DNA of 64,000 nt from positions 434,001-498,000 of the forward strand of contig JAMDYG010000002.1 of the NCBI GenBank assembly GCA_024160085.1, written 5' to 3'. Below the pieces are notes generated by a model. The model saw only the letters and a list, made by a program, of their open reading frames with translations. It searched no databases and was not told the DNA's origin. This stretch comes from Serratia symbiotica (GTDB taxonomy: Bacteria; Pseudomonadota; Gammaproteobacteria; Enterobacterales; Enterobacteriaceae). The position numbers and the translations under genes are program-made. Each line of letters opens with the position of its first letter. Position 1 is the first letter of the stretch. Below are positions 22,794-33,561 of this stretch, in pieces.

Positions 22794-23819
22794 ATGAAGA
22801 AAAGAAAGCTAAAGATCCTGTCCATTATTATTGCTCTGGCCTTGGCTCTGATGTTCTGGTGCTACCAGAAGATTGAACGCTTTGCCAATACGCCACTGGC
22901 CATCGAGCAGGAAACGATATTCAAGTTACCAGTTGGCAGCGGGCGCGTGGCGCTAGCATGGTTATTAATGTGTGACCAACTGGTGCACAGCGGCAGATGG
23001 TTCCCATGGCTACTGTGGGTGGAGCCGGAGCTAGCAGAATTTAAGGCCGGCACTTATCGTTTTACCCCAGGCATGACGGTGCGCCAGATGCTACAGTTGT
23101 TGACCAGCGGCAAAGAAGCTCAGTTCACTGTGCGCTTTATTGAAGGCTCACGTCTGGGCGACTGGCTGCAAGTGCTGCAACAGTCGAAATATTTGCAGCA
23201 TACGCTAGCGGGTAAAAGCGACGCACAAATTGCCGTTGCGTTAGGCATGCCACAGGGTGGCAACCCGGAGGGGCAGTTTTACCCGGATACCTACCGGTAT
23301 ACCGCCGGCATGAGTGACATCGACTTGCTGAAGCGTGCTCACCTACGTATGAACAAAGTGCTGCAAGCTGTGTGGGATAAACGCGACACCAGCTTGCCGT
23401 ATAAAACACCAACTGATCTACTGACCTTAGCGTCGATCATCGAAAAAGAAACGGCGCTGCCGCAAGAGCATAGCAAAGTGGCATCGGTGTTTGTTAACCG
23501 GATGCGTATTGGCATGCGCTTGCAGACCGATCCCACGGTAATCTACGGCATGGGCGATAGCTATAATGGCCGTATTACCCGCAAGGATCTTGAAGCCAAT
23601 ACCGCGTATAACACCTATGTGATTGCTGGCCTGCCATCTACCCCGATCGCTATGCCGGGAGAAGCCGCACTGAAAGCCGCCGCCAACCCGGACAAGACAC
23701 CTTACTTATACTTTGTCGCCGACGGTAAGGGGGGTCATACGTTTACCACTAACCTGGCGAGCCATAACCAGGCGGTGCATGCCTACCTTCGGGGGTCAAA
23801 GGAAAAGAATGAAAAGTAA
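22794..23819 (+). CDS. mltG: Endolytic murein transglycosylase MltG (YceG)
   Basis: 341 residues from ATG 22794; a TTG just before it (22791) is a less likely start. One N-terminal membrane helix (about 8-25: [17 protein letters not shown]) is followed by a LysM-like region and the YceG domain. The catalytic glutamate is in [12 protein letters not shown] and the domain signature in [19 protein letters not shown]. It cleaves nascent glycan strands and is thought to end their growth. It overlaps tmk by 11 bp, so the two are translationally coupled. Confidence 0.93.
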   Translation: MKKRKLKILSIIIALALALMFWCYQKIERFANTPLAIEQETIFKLPVGSGRVALAWLLMCDQLVHSGRWFPWLLWVEPELAEFKAGTYRFTPGMTVRQMLQLLTSGKEAQFTVRFIEGSRLGDWLQVLQQSKYLQHTLAGKSDAQIAVALGMPQGGNPEGQFYPDTYRYTAGMSDIDLLKRAHLRMNKVLQAVWDKRDTSLPYKTPTDLLTLASIIEKETALPQEHSKVASVFVNRMRIGMRLQTDPTVIYGMGDSYNGRITRKDLEANTAYNTYVIAGLPSTPIAMPGEAALKAAANPDKTPYLYFVADGKGGHTFTTNLASHNQAVHAYLRGSKEKNEK

Positions 23820-24447
23820 ATTCGTTGTTATCGAAGGACTGGAAGGAGCAGGCAAAACCACCGCGTGTGACACTGTAGCTAGTGTGTTGCGAGAGCATGG
23901 TGTCAACAATATCGTCTTTACGCGTGAGCCGGGTGGCACGCCGCTAGCGGAGAAATTGCGCGATCTATTCAAATGTGGGGTGGGTAATGAACTGCCGACC
24001 ATCAAGGCGGAAGTACTGATGCTGTACGCTGCCCGTGTGCAGTTGGTGGAAACCGTTATCAAGCCGGCGTTGGAACGCGGTGCATGGGTGGTGGGCGATC
24101 GTCACGATCTGTCGTCACAGGCTTATCAGGACGGTGGGCGCGGCATAGATCCGCAACTGATGCTCTCACTACGCGATGCCGTGTTAGGGAGCTTCCGCCC
24201 GGATCTCACTCTCTATTTAGATCTGCCGCCGCTGATTGGGCTGCAACGTGCTCAGGCACGCGGCGAACTGGATCGCATTGAACAAGAGGTATTGCCATTC
24301 TTCACACGTACGCGCAAACGCTATTTAGCGTTGGCAGCGCAAAATGAATCGATTGTTACGCTTGATGCTACACAACCGCTGGAGCAGGTTACCGTCTCTA
24401 TCCGTGCCTGCGTCAGCCGCTGGCTGCAACAGCAGGAAAGCGTGTAA
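23809..24447 (+). CDS. tmk: Thymidylate kinase
   Basis: 212 residues. P-loop [12 protein letters not shown] (10-20), the [11 protein letters not shown] segment and the arginine-rich lid ([14 protein letters not shown]). Phosphorylates dTMP to dTDP; essential. Start [10 protein letters not shown] lies inside the end of mltG, and its TAA shares a base with the holB ATG (TAATG). Confidence 0.95.
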   Translation: MKSKFVVIEGLEGAGKTTACDTVASVLREHGVNNIVFTREPGGTPLAEKLRDLFKCGVGNELPTIKAEVLMLYAARVQLVETVIKPALERGAWVVGDRHDLSSQAYQDGGRGIDPQLMLSLRDAVLGSFRPDLTLYLDLPPLIGLQRAQARGELDRIEQEVLPFFTRTRKRYLALAAQNESIVTLDATQPLEQVTVSIRACVSRWLQQQESV

Positions 24448-25451
24448 TGAAATATCCGTGGCTGAACATCCCCTATCACCAGTTGGTTGTGCACTATGCC
24501 ACTGGGCGCGGCCATCATGCGTTGCTGTTGCATGCTGCCGCAGGCAATGGCGACGATACGCTAGCTTACGCGTTGAGCCGCTGGTTGCTCTGCCAGCAGC
24601 GTAACGGTGAGAAGATCTGCAGTGAATGTCATAGTTGCCGGCTGATGCTGGCGGGTAACCACCCGGACTACCATCTACTGGTGCCGGAAAAAGGCAAAAA
24701 CAGTGTAGGTATCGAACCGATCCGTCAGGTGATCGAGAGGCTATATTCCCATGCACAGCAAGGAGGGGCCAAAGTGATCTGGCTCTCCCAGGCCGAGCTA
24801 TTGACCGAAGCGGCGGCTAACGCGCTGCTGAAGACATTAGAAGAGCCGCCGGAAAAAACCTATTTTCTACTAGGTTGCCGCGAGCCTTCACGATTGTTGG
24901 CGACGCTACGCAGCCGCTGCCTGTATTGGCATTTGGTCAGCCCGGATGAGCAACTGAGCATGCAGTGGCTAAGCCGTCACGCAGCAGGTAACCCGATCGA
25001 ACACCTTACTGCGCTGCGCCTGCACGATGGCGCGCCAATCGCTGCTGAACAATTGCTGCAACCGGAGCGCTGGCAACAGCGCATTGCCCTGTGTAGTGCA
25101 TTGAGTGCTGCCTTGCCGCAGTATGATATGCTGTCGCTGTTGCCAGTGCTCAGTCACCTGGATGTTGGGGAGCGTCTATATTGGTTGTGCGCTCTGTTGG
25201 TAGATGCGATGAAATGGCAGCAAGGGGCACCGAGCCATGTACTCAATCAAGATCAGCAGCCGTTAGTGCATCAACTAGCCAGTTGGCTGAGCGGTATTTC
25301 GTTGCTGCAAATTGTGCAACAATGGTTGATCTGCCGCCATCAATTGCTCAGTGTAGTTGGTGTTAACCGCGAACTGCTATTGACCGAACAATTACTGGGC
25401 TGGGAGCAAATGCTAAGTGCTGCCAGCTATTCCCCGCTTCATTCGCTGTAA
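24447..25451 (+). CDS. holB: DNA polymerase III subunit delta prime
   Basis: 334 residues, the same as E. coli. AAA+ clamp-loader subunit. The P-loop is degenerate (HAAAGNGDDTLA), as is normal for delta prime, which does not hydrolyse ATP. Zinc-binding cysteines are in CQQRNGEKICSECHSC, followed by the sensor segment AAANALLKTLEEPP and an arginine in LATLRSRC. Translationally coupled to tmk. Confidence 0.93.
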   Translation: MKYPWLNIPYHQLVVHYATGRGHHALLLHAAAGNGDDTLAYALSRWLLCQQRNGEKICSECHSCRLMLAGNHPDYHLLVPEKGKNSVGIEPIRQVIERLYSHAQQGGAKVIWLSQAELLTEAAANALLKTLEEPPEKTYFLLGCREPSRLLATLRSRCLYWHLVSPDEQLSMQWLSRHAAGNPIEHLTALRLHDGAPIAAEQLLQPERWQQRIALCSALSAALPQYDMLSLLPVLSHLDVGERLYWLCALLVDAMKWQQGAPSHVLNQDQQPLVHQLASWLSGISLLQIVQQWLICRHQLLSVVGVNRELLLTEQLLGWEQMLSAASYSPLHSL

Positions 25452-25470
25452 AGCAAAAGAGTTAAACATT

Positions 25471-26247
25471 ATGTTGTTAGTTGATTCTCATTGTCATCTT
25501 GACTGCCTGGATTATCGAACCCTGCACCAAAATATGGATGACGCGCTGGCCAAGGCCAAAGCGCGTAATGTCGGATACGTACTGGCGGTTGCCACTACGT
25601 TGCCGGGCTATCAGGCTATGACTAAGTTGATTGGTGCGCGCGATGATGTGGCCTTCTCCTGTGGCGTACACCCGCTAAACCTGGAAGATGGCTACGATTA
25701 CGGCGAACTGCGCCGCCTGGCAGCGGCGGCACAGGTGGTCGCATTGGGGGAGACAGGGCTAGATTACTTCTACCAGAAAGACAACCTTGAGCCGCAACAG
25801 GCATCGTTCCGCGAGCATATTCACATTGGCCGAGATCTAGACAAACCGCTGATCGTGCATACCCGTGATGCGCGCGCCGATACATTGGCGATTTTGCGTG
25901 AAGAAAATGCGCAGGACTGTGGCGGGGTGCTGCACTGTTTCACCGGGGATCGCGCCACCGCAGAAGTGCTGTTGGATCTCGGCTTCTACATTTCTTTCTC
26001 TGGCATCGTGACCTTCCGTAACTCCGAGCAATTGCGTGAGGTGGCGCGTTATGTGCCGCTGGATCGCATGCTGGTGGAAACTGACTCGCCATATCTGGCC
26101 CCTGTGCCGCATCGGGGTAAAGAAAACCAACCCGCCTATGCGCGCGATGTGGCTGAATATATGGCGGTACTGAAGGGCATTAGCCTGGAAAACTTGGCTG
26201 AAGCCACTACCAACAATTTTTCACGCTTATTTCATATCAAACTTTGA
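25471..26247 (+). CDS. ycfH: TatD-family metal-dependent hydrolase YcfH
   Basis: 258 residues from ATG 25471; longer readings overlap holB. Metal ligands in VDSHCHLDCLD (His7, His9), GETGLDYFYQ, HTRDARADT and ETDSPYLAP. It belongs to the TatD family of 3'-5' exonuclease or deoxyribonuclease-like proteins; the physiological substrate of YcfH is unsettled. A few residues shorter than E. coli at the C-terminus. Confidence 0.9.
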   Translation: MLLVDSHCHLDCLDYRTLHQNMDDALAKAKARNVGYVLAVATTLPGYQAMTKLIGARDDVAFSCGVHPLNLEDGYDYGELRRLAAAAQVVALGETGLDYFYQKDNLEPQQASFREHIHIGRDLDKPLIVHTRDARADTLAILREENAQDCGGVLHCFTGDRATAEVLLDLGFYISFSGIVTFRNSEQLREVARYVPLDRMLVETDSPYLAPVPHRGKENQPAYARDVAEYMAVLKGISLENLAEATTNNFSRLFHIKL

Positions 26248-26440
26248 TCTGGGCTGAGTAGTCATCGTTGACATAATTTTTAAGCTCGTAATTAATCGAA
26301 GAAACGGGTAATATTTTCACCCATTTAAAGGCATTTAGTGATTATTTTATCGCCTTTTTTATGATAAAAAACAGGAGATTTTAAAATTGCCCCCTTTGCT
26401 ATTATTGAAATGTGATTACCAGCAAACATTACGTAGGGCA

Positions 26441-26464
26441 TTTATTTTACTCTAAATAATAAAT
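26441..26464. promoter_or_regulatory. Mlc-like operator upstream of ptsG
   Basis: TTTATTTTACTCTAAATAAT then AAAT closely resembles the operator found at the E. coli ptsG promoter, an AT-rich imperfect palindrome bound by the glucose repressor Mlc. A possible CRP half-site TGTGATTACC lies about 30 bp before it (26411-26420). The rest of 26248-26542 holds no gene. Identification is by recall of the E. coli sequence. Confidence 0.45.
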
Positions 26465-26542
26465 TCAAGGGTACTCAGACATCCTAAGTTGCGGGGTTTT
26501 CTCCCCCTTGCAGCGCGAATAATCGCCAAAAAGTAGCAAAGT

Positions 26543-26565
26543 ATTATTACTCAGGAGCACACTCA
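26543..26565 (+). promoter_or_regulatory. ptsG ribosome-binding site with the SgrS small-RNA pairing region
   Basis: TATTACTCAGGAGCACACTC directly precedes the ptsG start. In E. coli the equivalent ACTCAGGAGCAC(A/T)CTC segment pairs with the small RNA SgrS during glucose-phosphate stress, blocking translation. No sgrS gene is seen in this window. Confidence 0.6.
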
Positions 26566-26568
26566 TTT

Positions 26569-28002
26569 ATGTTCAAGAACGCATTTGCAAACCTGCAAAA
26601 AATAGGTAAATCGCTAATGCTGCCAGTGTCAGTATTGCCTATCGCAGGTATCCTGCTTGGCGTCGGTTCCGCCAACTTTAGTTGGTTACCTATAGTAGTC
26701 TCTCATGTGATGGCGGAAGCGGGTGGATCTGTTTTCGCCAACATGCCGTTAATTTTCGCTATTGGTGTTGCCCTAGGTTTCACTAATAACGATGGCGTTT
26801 CCGCACTGGCGGCGGTGGTAGCTTACGGCATCATGGTGAAAACCATGGCAGTGGTTGTACCCTTGATGCTACACCTAACAGCCGAAGAGATTGCAACCAA
26901 ACATTTGGCCGATACCGGCGTACTCGGCGGGATTATCTCCGGTACCATCGCTGCTTACATGTTTAACCGCTTCTTCCGCATCCAACTGCCGGAGTATTTG
27001 GGCTTCTTTGCGGGTAAGCGGTTTGTGCTGATCATCTCTGGCCTGGCGGCTATCGTGCTGGGCATCGCGCTGTCTTTCATCTGGCCACCCATCGGTACTG
27101 CTATCCAGACGTTTTCCCAGTGGGCAGCTTATCAGAACCCGGTAGTGGCCTTTGGCCTCTACGGTGTGATTGAGCGTTCGCTAGTGCCATTCGGTCTGCA
27201 CCATATCTGGAACGTGCCTTTCCAGATGCAAATTGGCGAGTTCACCAATGTAGCAGGTCAGGTATTTCACGGTGACATCCCACGTTACATGGCGGGTGAC
27301 CCGACTGCAGGGAAACTGTCCGGCGGCTTCCTGTTCAAAATTTATGGTTTACCTGCGGCAGCCATCGCTATCTGGCATTCAGCTAAACCGGAAAAACGCG
27401 CTAAAGTCGGCGGTATCATGATCTCTGCTGCGTTGACCTCATTCCTGACCGGCATCACCGAACCGATCGAATTCTCTTTCATGTTCGTTGCGCCGATCCT
27501 ATATGTGAGCCACGCTATCTTGGCGGGTCTGGCGTTCCCAATATGCATTTTATTAGGCATGCGTGACGGCACTAGCTTCTCACACGGGTTGATCGACTTT
27601 ATCGTTCTTAGCGGAAACAGCAGTAAAATCTGGTTGTTCCCTCTCGTCGGCATCCTCTACTGGCTGGTATACTATACTCTCTTCCGTATACTAATCACCA
27701 AGCTTAACCTGAAAACACCAGGCCGTGAAGATACAGATTCTGAGCAGGATACGCGGGGCGGCTCTGAAATATCTGCCGCTTTGGTTCAGGCTTTCGGCGG
27801 TAAAGAGAATATAACTAACCTGGATGCCTGTATCACCCGCCTGCGCGTCAGCGTGGCCGATATCGCCAAGGTTGACCAGGCCACCCTGAAGAAATTGGGT
27901 GCTGCTGGCGTTGTTGTCGCTGGCTCTGGCGTTCAGGCTATCTTCGGCACTAAGTCTGACAACCTGAAAACCGATATGGACGAATACATCCGTAATCAAT
28001 GA
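26569..28002 (+). CDS. ptsG: Glucose-specific PTS permease, EIICB component
   Basis: 477 residues, the E. coli length. Membrane EIIC domain (about 1-380, several helices, glucose-binding [14 protein letters not shown]) joined by a linker to the cytoplasmic EIIB domain (about 395-477), with the phosphorylated cysteine in [14 protein letters not shown]. Transports and phosphorylates glucose using phosphate from EIIA-Glc. Complete, with regulatory leader and terminator kept, which suggests that glucose remains a main carbon source. Confidence 0.95.
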   Translation: MFKNAFANLQKIGKSLMLPVSVLPIAGILLGVGSANFSWLPIVVSHVMAEAGGSVFANMPLIFAIGVALGFTNNDGVSALAAVVAYGIMVKTMAVVVPLMLHLTAEEIATKHLADTGVLGGIISGTIAAYMFNRFFRIQLPEYLGFFAGKRFVLIISGLAAIVLGIALSFIWPPIGTAIQTFSQWAAYQNPVVAFGLYGVIERSLVPFGLHHIWNVPFQMQIGEFTNVAGQVFHGDIPRYMAGDPTAGKLSGGFLFKIYGLPAAAIAIWHSAKPEKRAKVGGIMISAALTSFLTGITEPIEFSFMFVAPILYVSHAILAGLAFPICILLGMRDGTSFSHGLIDFIVLSGNSSKIWLFPLVGILYWLVYYTLFRILITKLNLKTPGREDTDSEQDTRGGSEISAALVQAFGGKENITNLDACITRLRVSVADIAKVDQATLKKLGAAGVVVAGSGVQAIFGTKSDNLKTDMDEYIRNQ

Positions 28003-28038
28003 GTCAGACAAGGGAATTTAAAGGAAAGCAAAAGCCTA

Positions 28039-28072
28039 ATGCCGATCACTTAAGGGGGATCGGCATTTTTTC
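28039..28072 (+). terminator. Rho-independent terminator after ptsG
   Basis: Arms AATGCCGATC (28039-28048) and GATCGGCATT (28058-28067), followed by TTTTTCTT. Located 36 bp after the ptsG stop. Confidence 0.9.
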
Positions 28073-28199
28073 TTCCGAGGTAGGTAAACCCGCATAGCAC
28101 ACCGCGTAATGTCACGTAGAAAACAGGGGACAGATATAGGGAAGTGAATATATTTGGCTTCTAAAAAAAGCCCCCAGCAAGCTACTGCTTATTTCGGGA

Positions 28200-28670
28200 T
28201 CACTTCGCCATTTTTTTTCGCAGGAACTGCTTAAATACAGCTAAAGTGGCGTCAGAAATGTGATGTTCAATCCCTTCGCTGTCCAACTCGGCGGTTTTCG
28301 TCGGCACTCCCAGACAGACTAACAGGTCAATTACTATCCGATGGCGACGGCGTACCTTATGTGCCAACCGTTCGCCTTCCTCAGTCAGAAATACCCCACG
28401 ATAGGGACGCGATTCCACTAGGCCTACGCTTTTAAGCCGCGCGATGTTCTTAATCGCCGTAGGGTGAGAGACACCAAAGCGGCGGGCGATATCAGTAGTT
28501 CTGGCTTCTCGCATAGTCTGCAACAGATCGGCGATCAGCTCGACATAATCTTCGAATAACGCAAGGGATTGCGCTTTACGGGCGCGAATGAAGCGCAGTG
28601 CGTGTTCAGCTTCATCCGGCATTCCGGCCAGAGCTGGGCGGGCAAGACTATTTAGCGTGCGGGTTACCAT
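28200..28670 (-). CDS. mntR: Manganese-dependent regulator MntR (DtxR family)
   Basis: 156 residues from the ATG at 28670, preceded by AAAGGATG; an in-frame ATG at 28688 and longer readings up to 28751 lack homology. Winged helix with DIARRFGVSHPTAIKNIARL, then GLVESRPYRGVFLTEEGERL and the metal-binding/dimer helix DSEGIEHHISDATL (Glu and His ligands). It represses manganese uptake genes when Mn(II) is sufficient. It is distant from the usual E. coli MntR in places (I/V changes), so the exact metal is inferred. Its target mntH is not in the window. In E. coli this neighbourhood (ptsG-fhuE-hinT) does not carry mntR. Confidence 0.8.
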   Translation of the reverse strand: MVTRTLNSLARPALAGMPDEAEHALRFIRARKAQSLALFEDYVELIADLLQTMREARTTDIARRFGVSHPTAIKNIARLKSVGLVESRPYRGVFLTEEGERLAHKVRRRHRIVIDLLVCLGVPTKTAELDSEGIEHHISDATLAVFKQFLRKKMAK

Positions 28671-28944
28671 GGTGAGGCATCCTTTGAACATAAATCTGGT
28701 GGCTGCTGCGGAACTGGAGGTCCCGCCCCTAAAAATTAATACAAAGAGCACAGATTATCAAATTCATACCTGGTAAAATAGCTTTCAGCCTGACCCTTGT
28801 TGGGGGCTAGGTAAAGCAATAACAGGCATAGTTCGCCAGGTTGTGTGATCTTAGCATCATCTAATGCGGAAAGTGCGCATTCAAGTTAAAAGCAGTAGAA
28901 TTTGTCACTCATACAACTTACTGTTTAAACCAAGGAACGCCCAA

Positions 28945-29307
28945 ATGGCTGAAGAAACAATTTTCAGTAAAATTATCCGCCGCGAAATCCCCTCTGATGT
29001 GGTTTACCAAGACGAACTGGTTACTGCTTTCCGTAATATCTCACCCCAGGCTCCAACCCATATTTTGATCGTGCCGAATATACTGATCCCTACTATCAAT
29101 GATGTGACCGTTAAGCATGAGGCGACGCTGGGCAGAATGATCACCACTGCGGCTAAAATTGCCGAACAGGAAGGGGTGGCTGAAGATGGCTACCGCCTGA
29201 TCCTCAACTGCAATCGCCATGCTGGTCAGGAGGTCTATCATATTCATATGCATTTGGTTGGCGGCCACTCGCTTGGGCCGATGTTGTCACGCTTTTCTGA
29301 ACGGTAA
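28945..29307 (+). CDS. hinT: Purine nucleoside phosphoramidase HinT
   Basis: 120 residues from ATG 28945 ([18 protein letters not shown]). The histidine triad is HIHMHLVGG (His99, His101, His103). Hydrolyses adenosine phosphoramidates and aminoacyl-adenylates. The C-terminal SRFSER differs from the E. coli end but the length is normal. Confidence 0.93.
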   Translation: MAEETIFSKIIRREIPSDVVYQDELVTAFRNISPQAPTHILIVPNILIPTINDVTVKHEATLGRMITTAAKIAEQEGVAEDGYRLILNCNRHAGQEVYHIHMHLVGGHSLGPMLSRFSER

Positions 29308-29368
29308 CCTGGATGCTAAATATGCGCATCGATAGCTGTTTTATAAGCTAGCTTGGAAAGGAATAATA

Positions 29369-29941
29369 ATGAAAAAGTATTTATCGGTGGCGTTAGCCGC
29401 ATTAACCTTGAGTGGCTGTTTGTCGCGCCTTCAACCGCCAGATAACGTCGAATCGGTTACGCTACCGGACATGAAGGAACAACCTCAGCAACCGGCCCGT
29501 GAAGTTGTGCCGCAGCCGCCTAAAATACAGCCGTTTGACTGGTTCCGCAGCCTACAGCCGTTAGTGAACCAGATGCTGGAGGCCAAAGGGGTTACCGCTG
29601 GCAGCCTGTTATTGGTAGACAGTATGAAGAACAACACCAATGGCGTATTGCAAACGGAGAGAGCGACATCCGCGCTGCATACAGCACTGGAGTCCAACTC
29701 CACCTTCAGTGTGGTGCCGGAAGCACGGCTGACGAGTGCCAGGCAGGAGCTGGGCTTATCCTCGGAGGACAGCTTTGGCTCGCGTAGTAAGGCCATCAGC
29801 CTAGCGCGCATCGTTAACGCGCAGTACGTGTTGTACAGCGACTTCAGCGGCGATGTAAAATCACCGACGCTGAATATGCAACTAATGTTGGTGCAAACCG
29901 GCGAAATCTTTTGGTCTGGTAATGACACCGTCAAACTTTGA
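29369..29941 (+). CDS. lpoB: Penicillin-binding protein activator LpoB
   Basis: 190 residues. Lipoprotein signal with lipobox LSGC (Cys17), a proline/glutamine-rich linker (about 25-50), and the globular domain with TAGSLLLVDSMKNNTNGVLQ and ending LMLVQTGEIFWSGND. An outer-membrane lipoprotein that reaches through the peptidoglycan to stimulate PBP1b. Shorter than E. coli (213), mainly in the linker. The broken thiK overlaps its last 20 bp. Confidence 0.9.
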   Translation: MKKYLSVALAALTLSGCLSRLQPPDNVESVTLPDMKEQPQQPAREVVPQPPKIQPFDWFRSLQPLVNQMLEAKGVTAGSLLLVDSMKNNTNGVLQTERATSALHTALESNSTFSVVPEARLTSARQELGLSSEDSFGSRSKAISLARIVNAQYVLYSDFSGDVKSPTLNMQLMLVQTGEIFWSGNDTVKL

Positions 29942-30757
29942 AGCTGAGCTGCGACAATTGTTGAATACCCGGTTGTCATTTTAGCCCAGTGCAGGGTTTA
30001 ACAGGTGAAAGTTGGCGTATTGGCGGGGGGGGAGGGTATCAGCATGTTGACGCGCCAATAAACTGCGGAGAAAAGCACATTGGGTGTCAGCTACAAACAG
30101 AAGGCGCGGCTGCTGCGCCGTTGTGGTACGGGGCTAGGGCCGCAAGTTTTAGCCCAGAGTAATCATTGGATTATCGTCGAATGGCTTACCGGGAAGAGTA
30201 TTACAAATGAGGGGGTTCGACGCCCTAAATCAATGTGGTGAACTGGCAGCAATAGCAGCAGGATTGCATCGAAGGCCACTCAGTGGCTACCGCCTGAACT
30301 TACAACGACAGTTAGTAAGCTATTGGCAGCAGTTGGACAAACGGCGTCTTACCCCAGCCTGGCTGCGTTGTCAGCAGCATTTTTGCGGATAACACCGCCA
30401 ACGCAACTACAACTGGACCCGCTTAATATGGATATTCACCCAGGTAACCTGATCACCAGTGCCGCCGGGTATGCGGCTGATAGATTAGGAGTGTACGCCG
30501 CCGATGGCGATGTTGCGCTGGATATCGCCGCGCTGTTTTGCAGCAATGATTGGGCTAGAGTTTAGCAGCAGTGTTTTCTACAGCACTATACGCAGCATAG
30601 CTACCCCCGGATGAGGACCGGTTGCACGCCCAAGTGCAGTTATTGGTTACCGTGGGTGGACTACCCGATGATGATGTGGTTTGAAGCGCACTGGCAGCAG
30701 AGCGGCGATGCTAAATTTTTGCATTGGGGGGAAGTGCTGAGTCAGCGCTTTTGTTGA
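29922..30757 (+). pseudogene. thiK: Thiamine kinase ThiK (YcfN)
   Basis: Begins inside lpoB with [20 protein letters not shown] then TAG. Decayed pieces follow: LTGESWRIGG, then KARLLRRCGTGLGPQVLAQS and WIIVEWLTGKSIT. The aminoglycoside-phosphotransferase motif is LDPLNMDIHPGNLITSAAG, and the tail reads PWVDYPMMMWFEAHWQQSG. Several stops and shifts. ThiK salvages thiamine to thiamine phosphate. Order lpoB-thiK-nagZ is that of E. coli. Confidence 0.8.
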
Positions 30758-30807
30758 TCATCCCCAGGTTCTGAGTGAAGCAAATCAAATAATGAAATGA
30801 AGTGGCC

Positions 30808-31833
30808 TTGGGTCCGGTAATGCTAGACATTGCCAGCTATGAGCTGGATACAGAAGAACGTGATATTTTAACACACCCGCTGGTTGGCGGGCTGATCCCT
30901 ATTTACCTGTAACTTTTACGACGTGCCCCAGTTGCGCGAACTGGTGCGCTAGATCCGCGTGGCATCGGCAGGATAGGCTTAGAGGTGGCGATGGATCAGG
31001 AAGGCGGACGCGTGCAGCGCTTCCATGAAGGCTTTACCCACTTGTAAGCGGCGCAATCGTTCGCTATGATGCAGGATACTCGCGGCAGGGTCGTCACTTA
31101 GCGCAAGAAGCGGGTTGGCTGATGGCGGCAGAAATAATCTCCCAGGACATCGATATCAGTTTTGCGCCGGTGCTGGATATTGGCCACGGTAGCTCCAACA
31201 TCGGTGAACGCGCGTTCCATAGCGATCCGCAGCAAGCGCTGGCAATGGCCGAGTGCTTTATCCAGGGAATGCGCGGTGCTCTGGGATGAAAACTACCGGA
31301 AAACACTTCCCAGGCCATAGCGGTGTCAGTACCGACTCGCACAAAGAAACCCCGCATGATATGCGGCCGTTAGCGAAGATCCGTGAATATGACATGGCAA
31401 TTTTCTGCACACTTATCAACAGGCAATTGCTGGATGCGGTCATGCCGGCGGCACACATCATCTAAACTGAAGCCGATCCACGTCTAGCCAGCGGTTCACC
31501 TTTTACTGGCTGAAGTAAGTTCTGCAGCAGGAACTGGGGTTCGATGGGGTTATTTTCTCTGATGACCTATCAATGACTGGGGCGGCTATCATGGGTAGCT
31601 ATGCCGAACGCGGTCAGGCAGCTCTGGATGCTGGTTGTGACATGATCTTGGTGTGCAACAACCGCGCTGGTGCGGTCAGCATGCTAGATAACCTTTCCCC
31701 AGTCAAAGCAGAGAAATTAAAAAGATTATATCACCGTGGTCAGTTCACCCGCTAGGAATTACGCGACTCGGCACGTTGGCAGCAGGCATACAAGGCACTG
31801 GTTACGCTCAGTGTATGCTGGGAAGAACCATAA
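30808..31833 (+). pseudogene. nagZ: Beta-hexosaminidase NagZ
   Basis: Pieces in shifting frames: [20 protein letters not shown], then [10 protein letters not shown] and [20 protein letters not shown]. These are followed by the catalytic region [20 protein letters not shown] and [20 protein letters not shown], then [20 protein letters not shown] and ARWQQAYKALVTL. A glycoside hydrolase family 3 enzyme that removes N-acetylglucosamine from recycled peptidoglycan. At least four stops or frameshifts, so cell-wall recycling through this step is lost. Confidence 0.87.
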
Positions 31834-32256
31834 GCTGCGCGAATGTAGGATACTGTCATGAGGCTAGCGCAGCGATGCTTAGAGCGTCGGCAGTAGTCGT
31901 CATCAAGCGCAGAGTTAACAACTTCATAACAGCTTTGGAACCGCAATTATTGCTTTTTATCGGAATAATCTGCGGCTGTTATTCTCATAAAGTACAACAT
32001 TGGCGAGTGGTAAGTGTGGCGGTTAGAGACGTGTAGAGTAACTTTATGCTAACTTATTGAAGTAAAATCCCTAAAAAGCCTCGCGTTAAGCCTTTAACCA
32101 AAAAAATTGATGTGGGTCACAATTTTGGTATGACCAAATAACCTCACATGTTATTCTAGCACTAAATAATCAGTTTATTACAGGTGAACCCTATGTATTA
32201 TAAGGATATTTTTCATTCGCTTACGGATAATGGTTGGTTCACATTTAGGGGGTATT
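31834..32256 (+). other. Region between nagZ and ndh with a possible YcfP tail
   Basis: In E. coli ycfP lies here. A frame around 31950-32000 reads IICGCYSHKVQHW, faintly like the end of YcfP (IVWDEEQTHKFKNI), so a heavily decayed remnant is possible but unproven. The last 150 bp, before the ndh start, would hold its promoter; a GTGGGTCACAA segment (32111) was seen but matches no clear operator. Confidence 0.3.
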
Positions 32257-33561
32257 TTGACAACGCCAAAAAAGAAAATAGTCATTGTTGGTGGTGGTGC
32301 TGGTGGTCTTGAGCTAGCGACCCGTTTGGGGAATAAGCTTGGCTACAAGAGAAAAGCGGCGATCACATTGGTGGATCGCAGCAACAGCCATCTGTGGAAG
32401 CCGCTGCTACATGAAGTCGCCACCGGTTCACTTGATGACGGCGTCGATGCGCTGAGCTACCTGGCGCATGCGCACAACCATCATTTCAGATTCCAGCAAG
32501 GTACGCTGACTAACATCAACCGCGAGACGCAAACGCTGCAACTGGCACATATTTGCGATGAGCAAGGGGGTGAACTGGTACCATCGCGCGAATTGACTTA
32601 CGACATTCTGGTAATAGCGCTGGGCAGCACCTCAAACGATTTTGGCACACCAGGGGTGAAAGATCACTGTATCTTCTTGGATAATCCGCATCAGGCGCGG
32701 CATTTCCATAATGAAATGCTTAATTTGTTCCTGAAGTATTCGGCGTACCCAGGGCAGAAAAAGCGGGTAAATATCGCCATCATTGGCGGTGGCGCTACTG
32801 GCGTTGAGTTGTCTGCCGAACTATACAATACAGTGAAACAGCTACACAGCTATGGCTTTGAAAGCCTGGACAACAGTGCGCTGAATGTGACGTTGGTAGA
32901 AGCTGGTGAGCGTATTTTGCCAGCGCTGCCACCGCGCATTTCTGCTGCTGCCCATCTGGAACTGAGCAAACTTGGTGTACGCGTGTTGACTCACACCATG
33001 GTTACCAGAGTAAACGCCAGTGGGTTAAACACTCAGGGCGGCGAGTTTATCGATGCTGATCTGATGGTGTGGGCGGCGGGCATCAAGGTGCCGGACTTTA
33101 TGAAGGATATCGGTGGTTTGGAAACTAACCGCCTCAACCAGTTGCTGGTTGAGCCAACGTTGCAGACCACGCGCGATCCTCACATTTTTGCCATCGGTGA
33201 CTGTGCCGCCTGCCCGAAAGAGGGAGGCGGCTTTGTGCCACAGCGCGCTCAGTCGGCACATCAAATGGCTTCACGCTGCTTTACCAACATTTTGGCACTG
33301 ATGAACGGGCAGACGCTGAAGCCTTATGTGTACAAAGATCACGGTTCATTGGTGTCACTTTCGCGTTTCAGCACTGTCGGTAGCCTGATGGGCAACCTGA
33401 TGCGTGGTTCTATGATGGTGGAAGGGCGTATTGCGCGTTTCATCTACATTTTGCTGTACCGCATGCACCAGGTGGCGCTGCATGGCTATATCAAAACTGG
33501 CCTGATGATGTTAGTTGGTAGCATTAACCGGGTGCTTCGCCCGCGCCTGAAAATGCACTAA
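32257..33561 (+). CDS. ndh: NADH dehydrogenase II
   Basis: 434 residues from a TTG at 32257 ([19 protein letters not shown]), which follows AGGGGG at a suitable distance and coincides with the E. coli start. The in-frame ATG at 32230 adds 9 unmatched residues. Two dinucleotide folds: FAD (VGGGAGGLE) and NADH ([10 protein letters not shown], about residue 170); FAD-contact motif [10 protein letters not shown]. Single-subunit, non-proton-pumping NADH:quinone reductase on the inner membrane face. Complete. The last part ([20 protein letters not shown]) is the membrane-associated C-terminal segment. Confidence 0.93.
   Translation: MTTPKKKIVIVGGGAGGLELATRLGNKLGYKRKAAITLVDRSNSHLWKPLLHEVATGSLDDGVDALSYLAHAHNHHFRFQQGTLTNINRETQTLQLAHICDEQGGELVPSRELTYDILVIALGSTSNDFGTPGVKDHCIFLDNPHQARHFHNEMLNLFLKYSAYPGQKKRVNIAIIGGGATGVELSAELYNTVKQLHSYGFESLDNSALNVTLVEAGERILPALPPRISAAAHLELSKLGVRVLTHTMVTRVNASGLNTQGGEFIDADLMVWAAGIKVPDFMKDIGGLETNRLNQLLVEPTLQTTRDPHIFAIGDCAACPKEGGGFVPQRAQSAHQMASRCFTNILALMNGQTLKPYVYKDHGSLVSLSRFSTVGSLMGNLMRGSMMVEGRIARFIYILLYRMHQVALHGYIKTGLMMLVGSINRVLRPRLKMH

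Noticed and set aside
32100-32160. FNR or CRP site before ndh
   Set aside because: TTGATGTGGGTCACAA looked suggestive but does not fit TTGAT-N4-ATCAA nor TGTGA-N6-TCACA.
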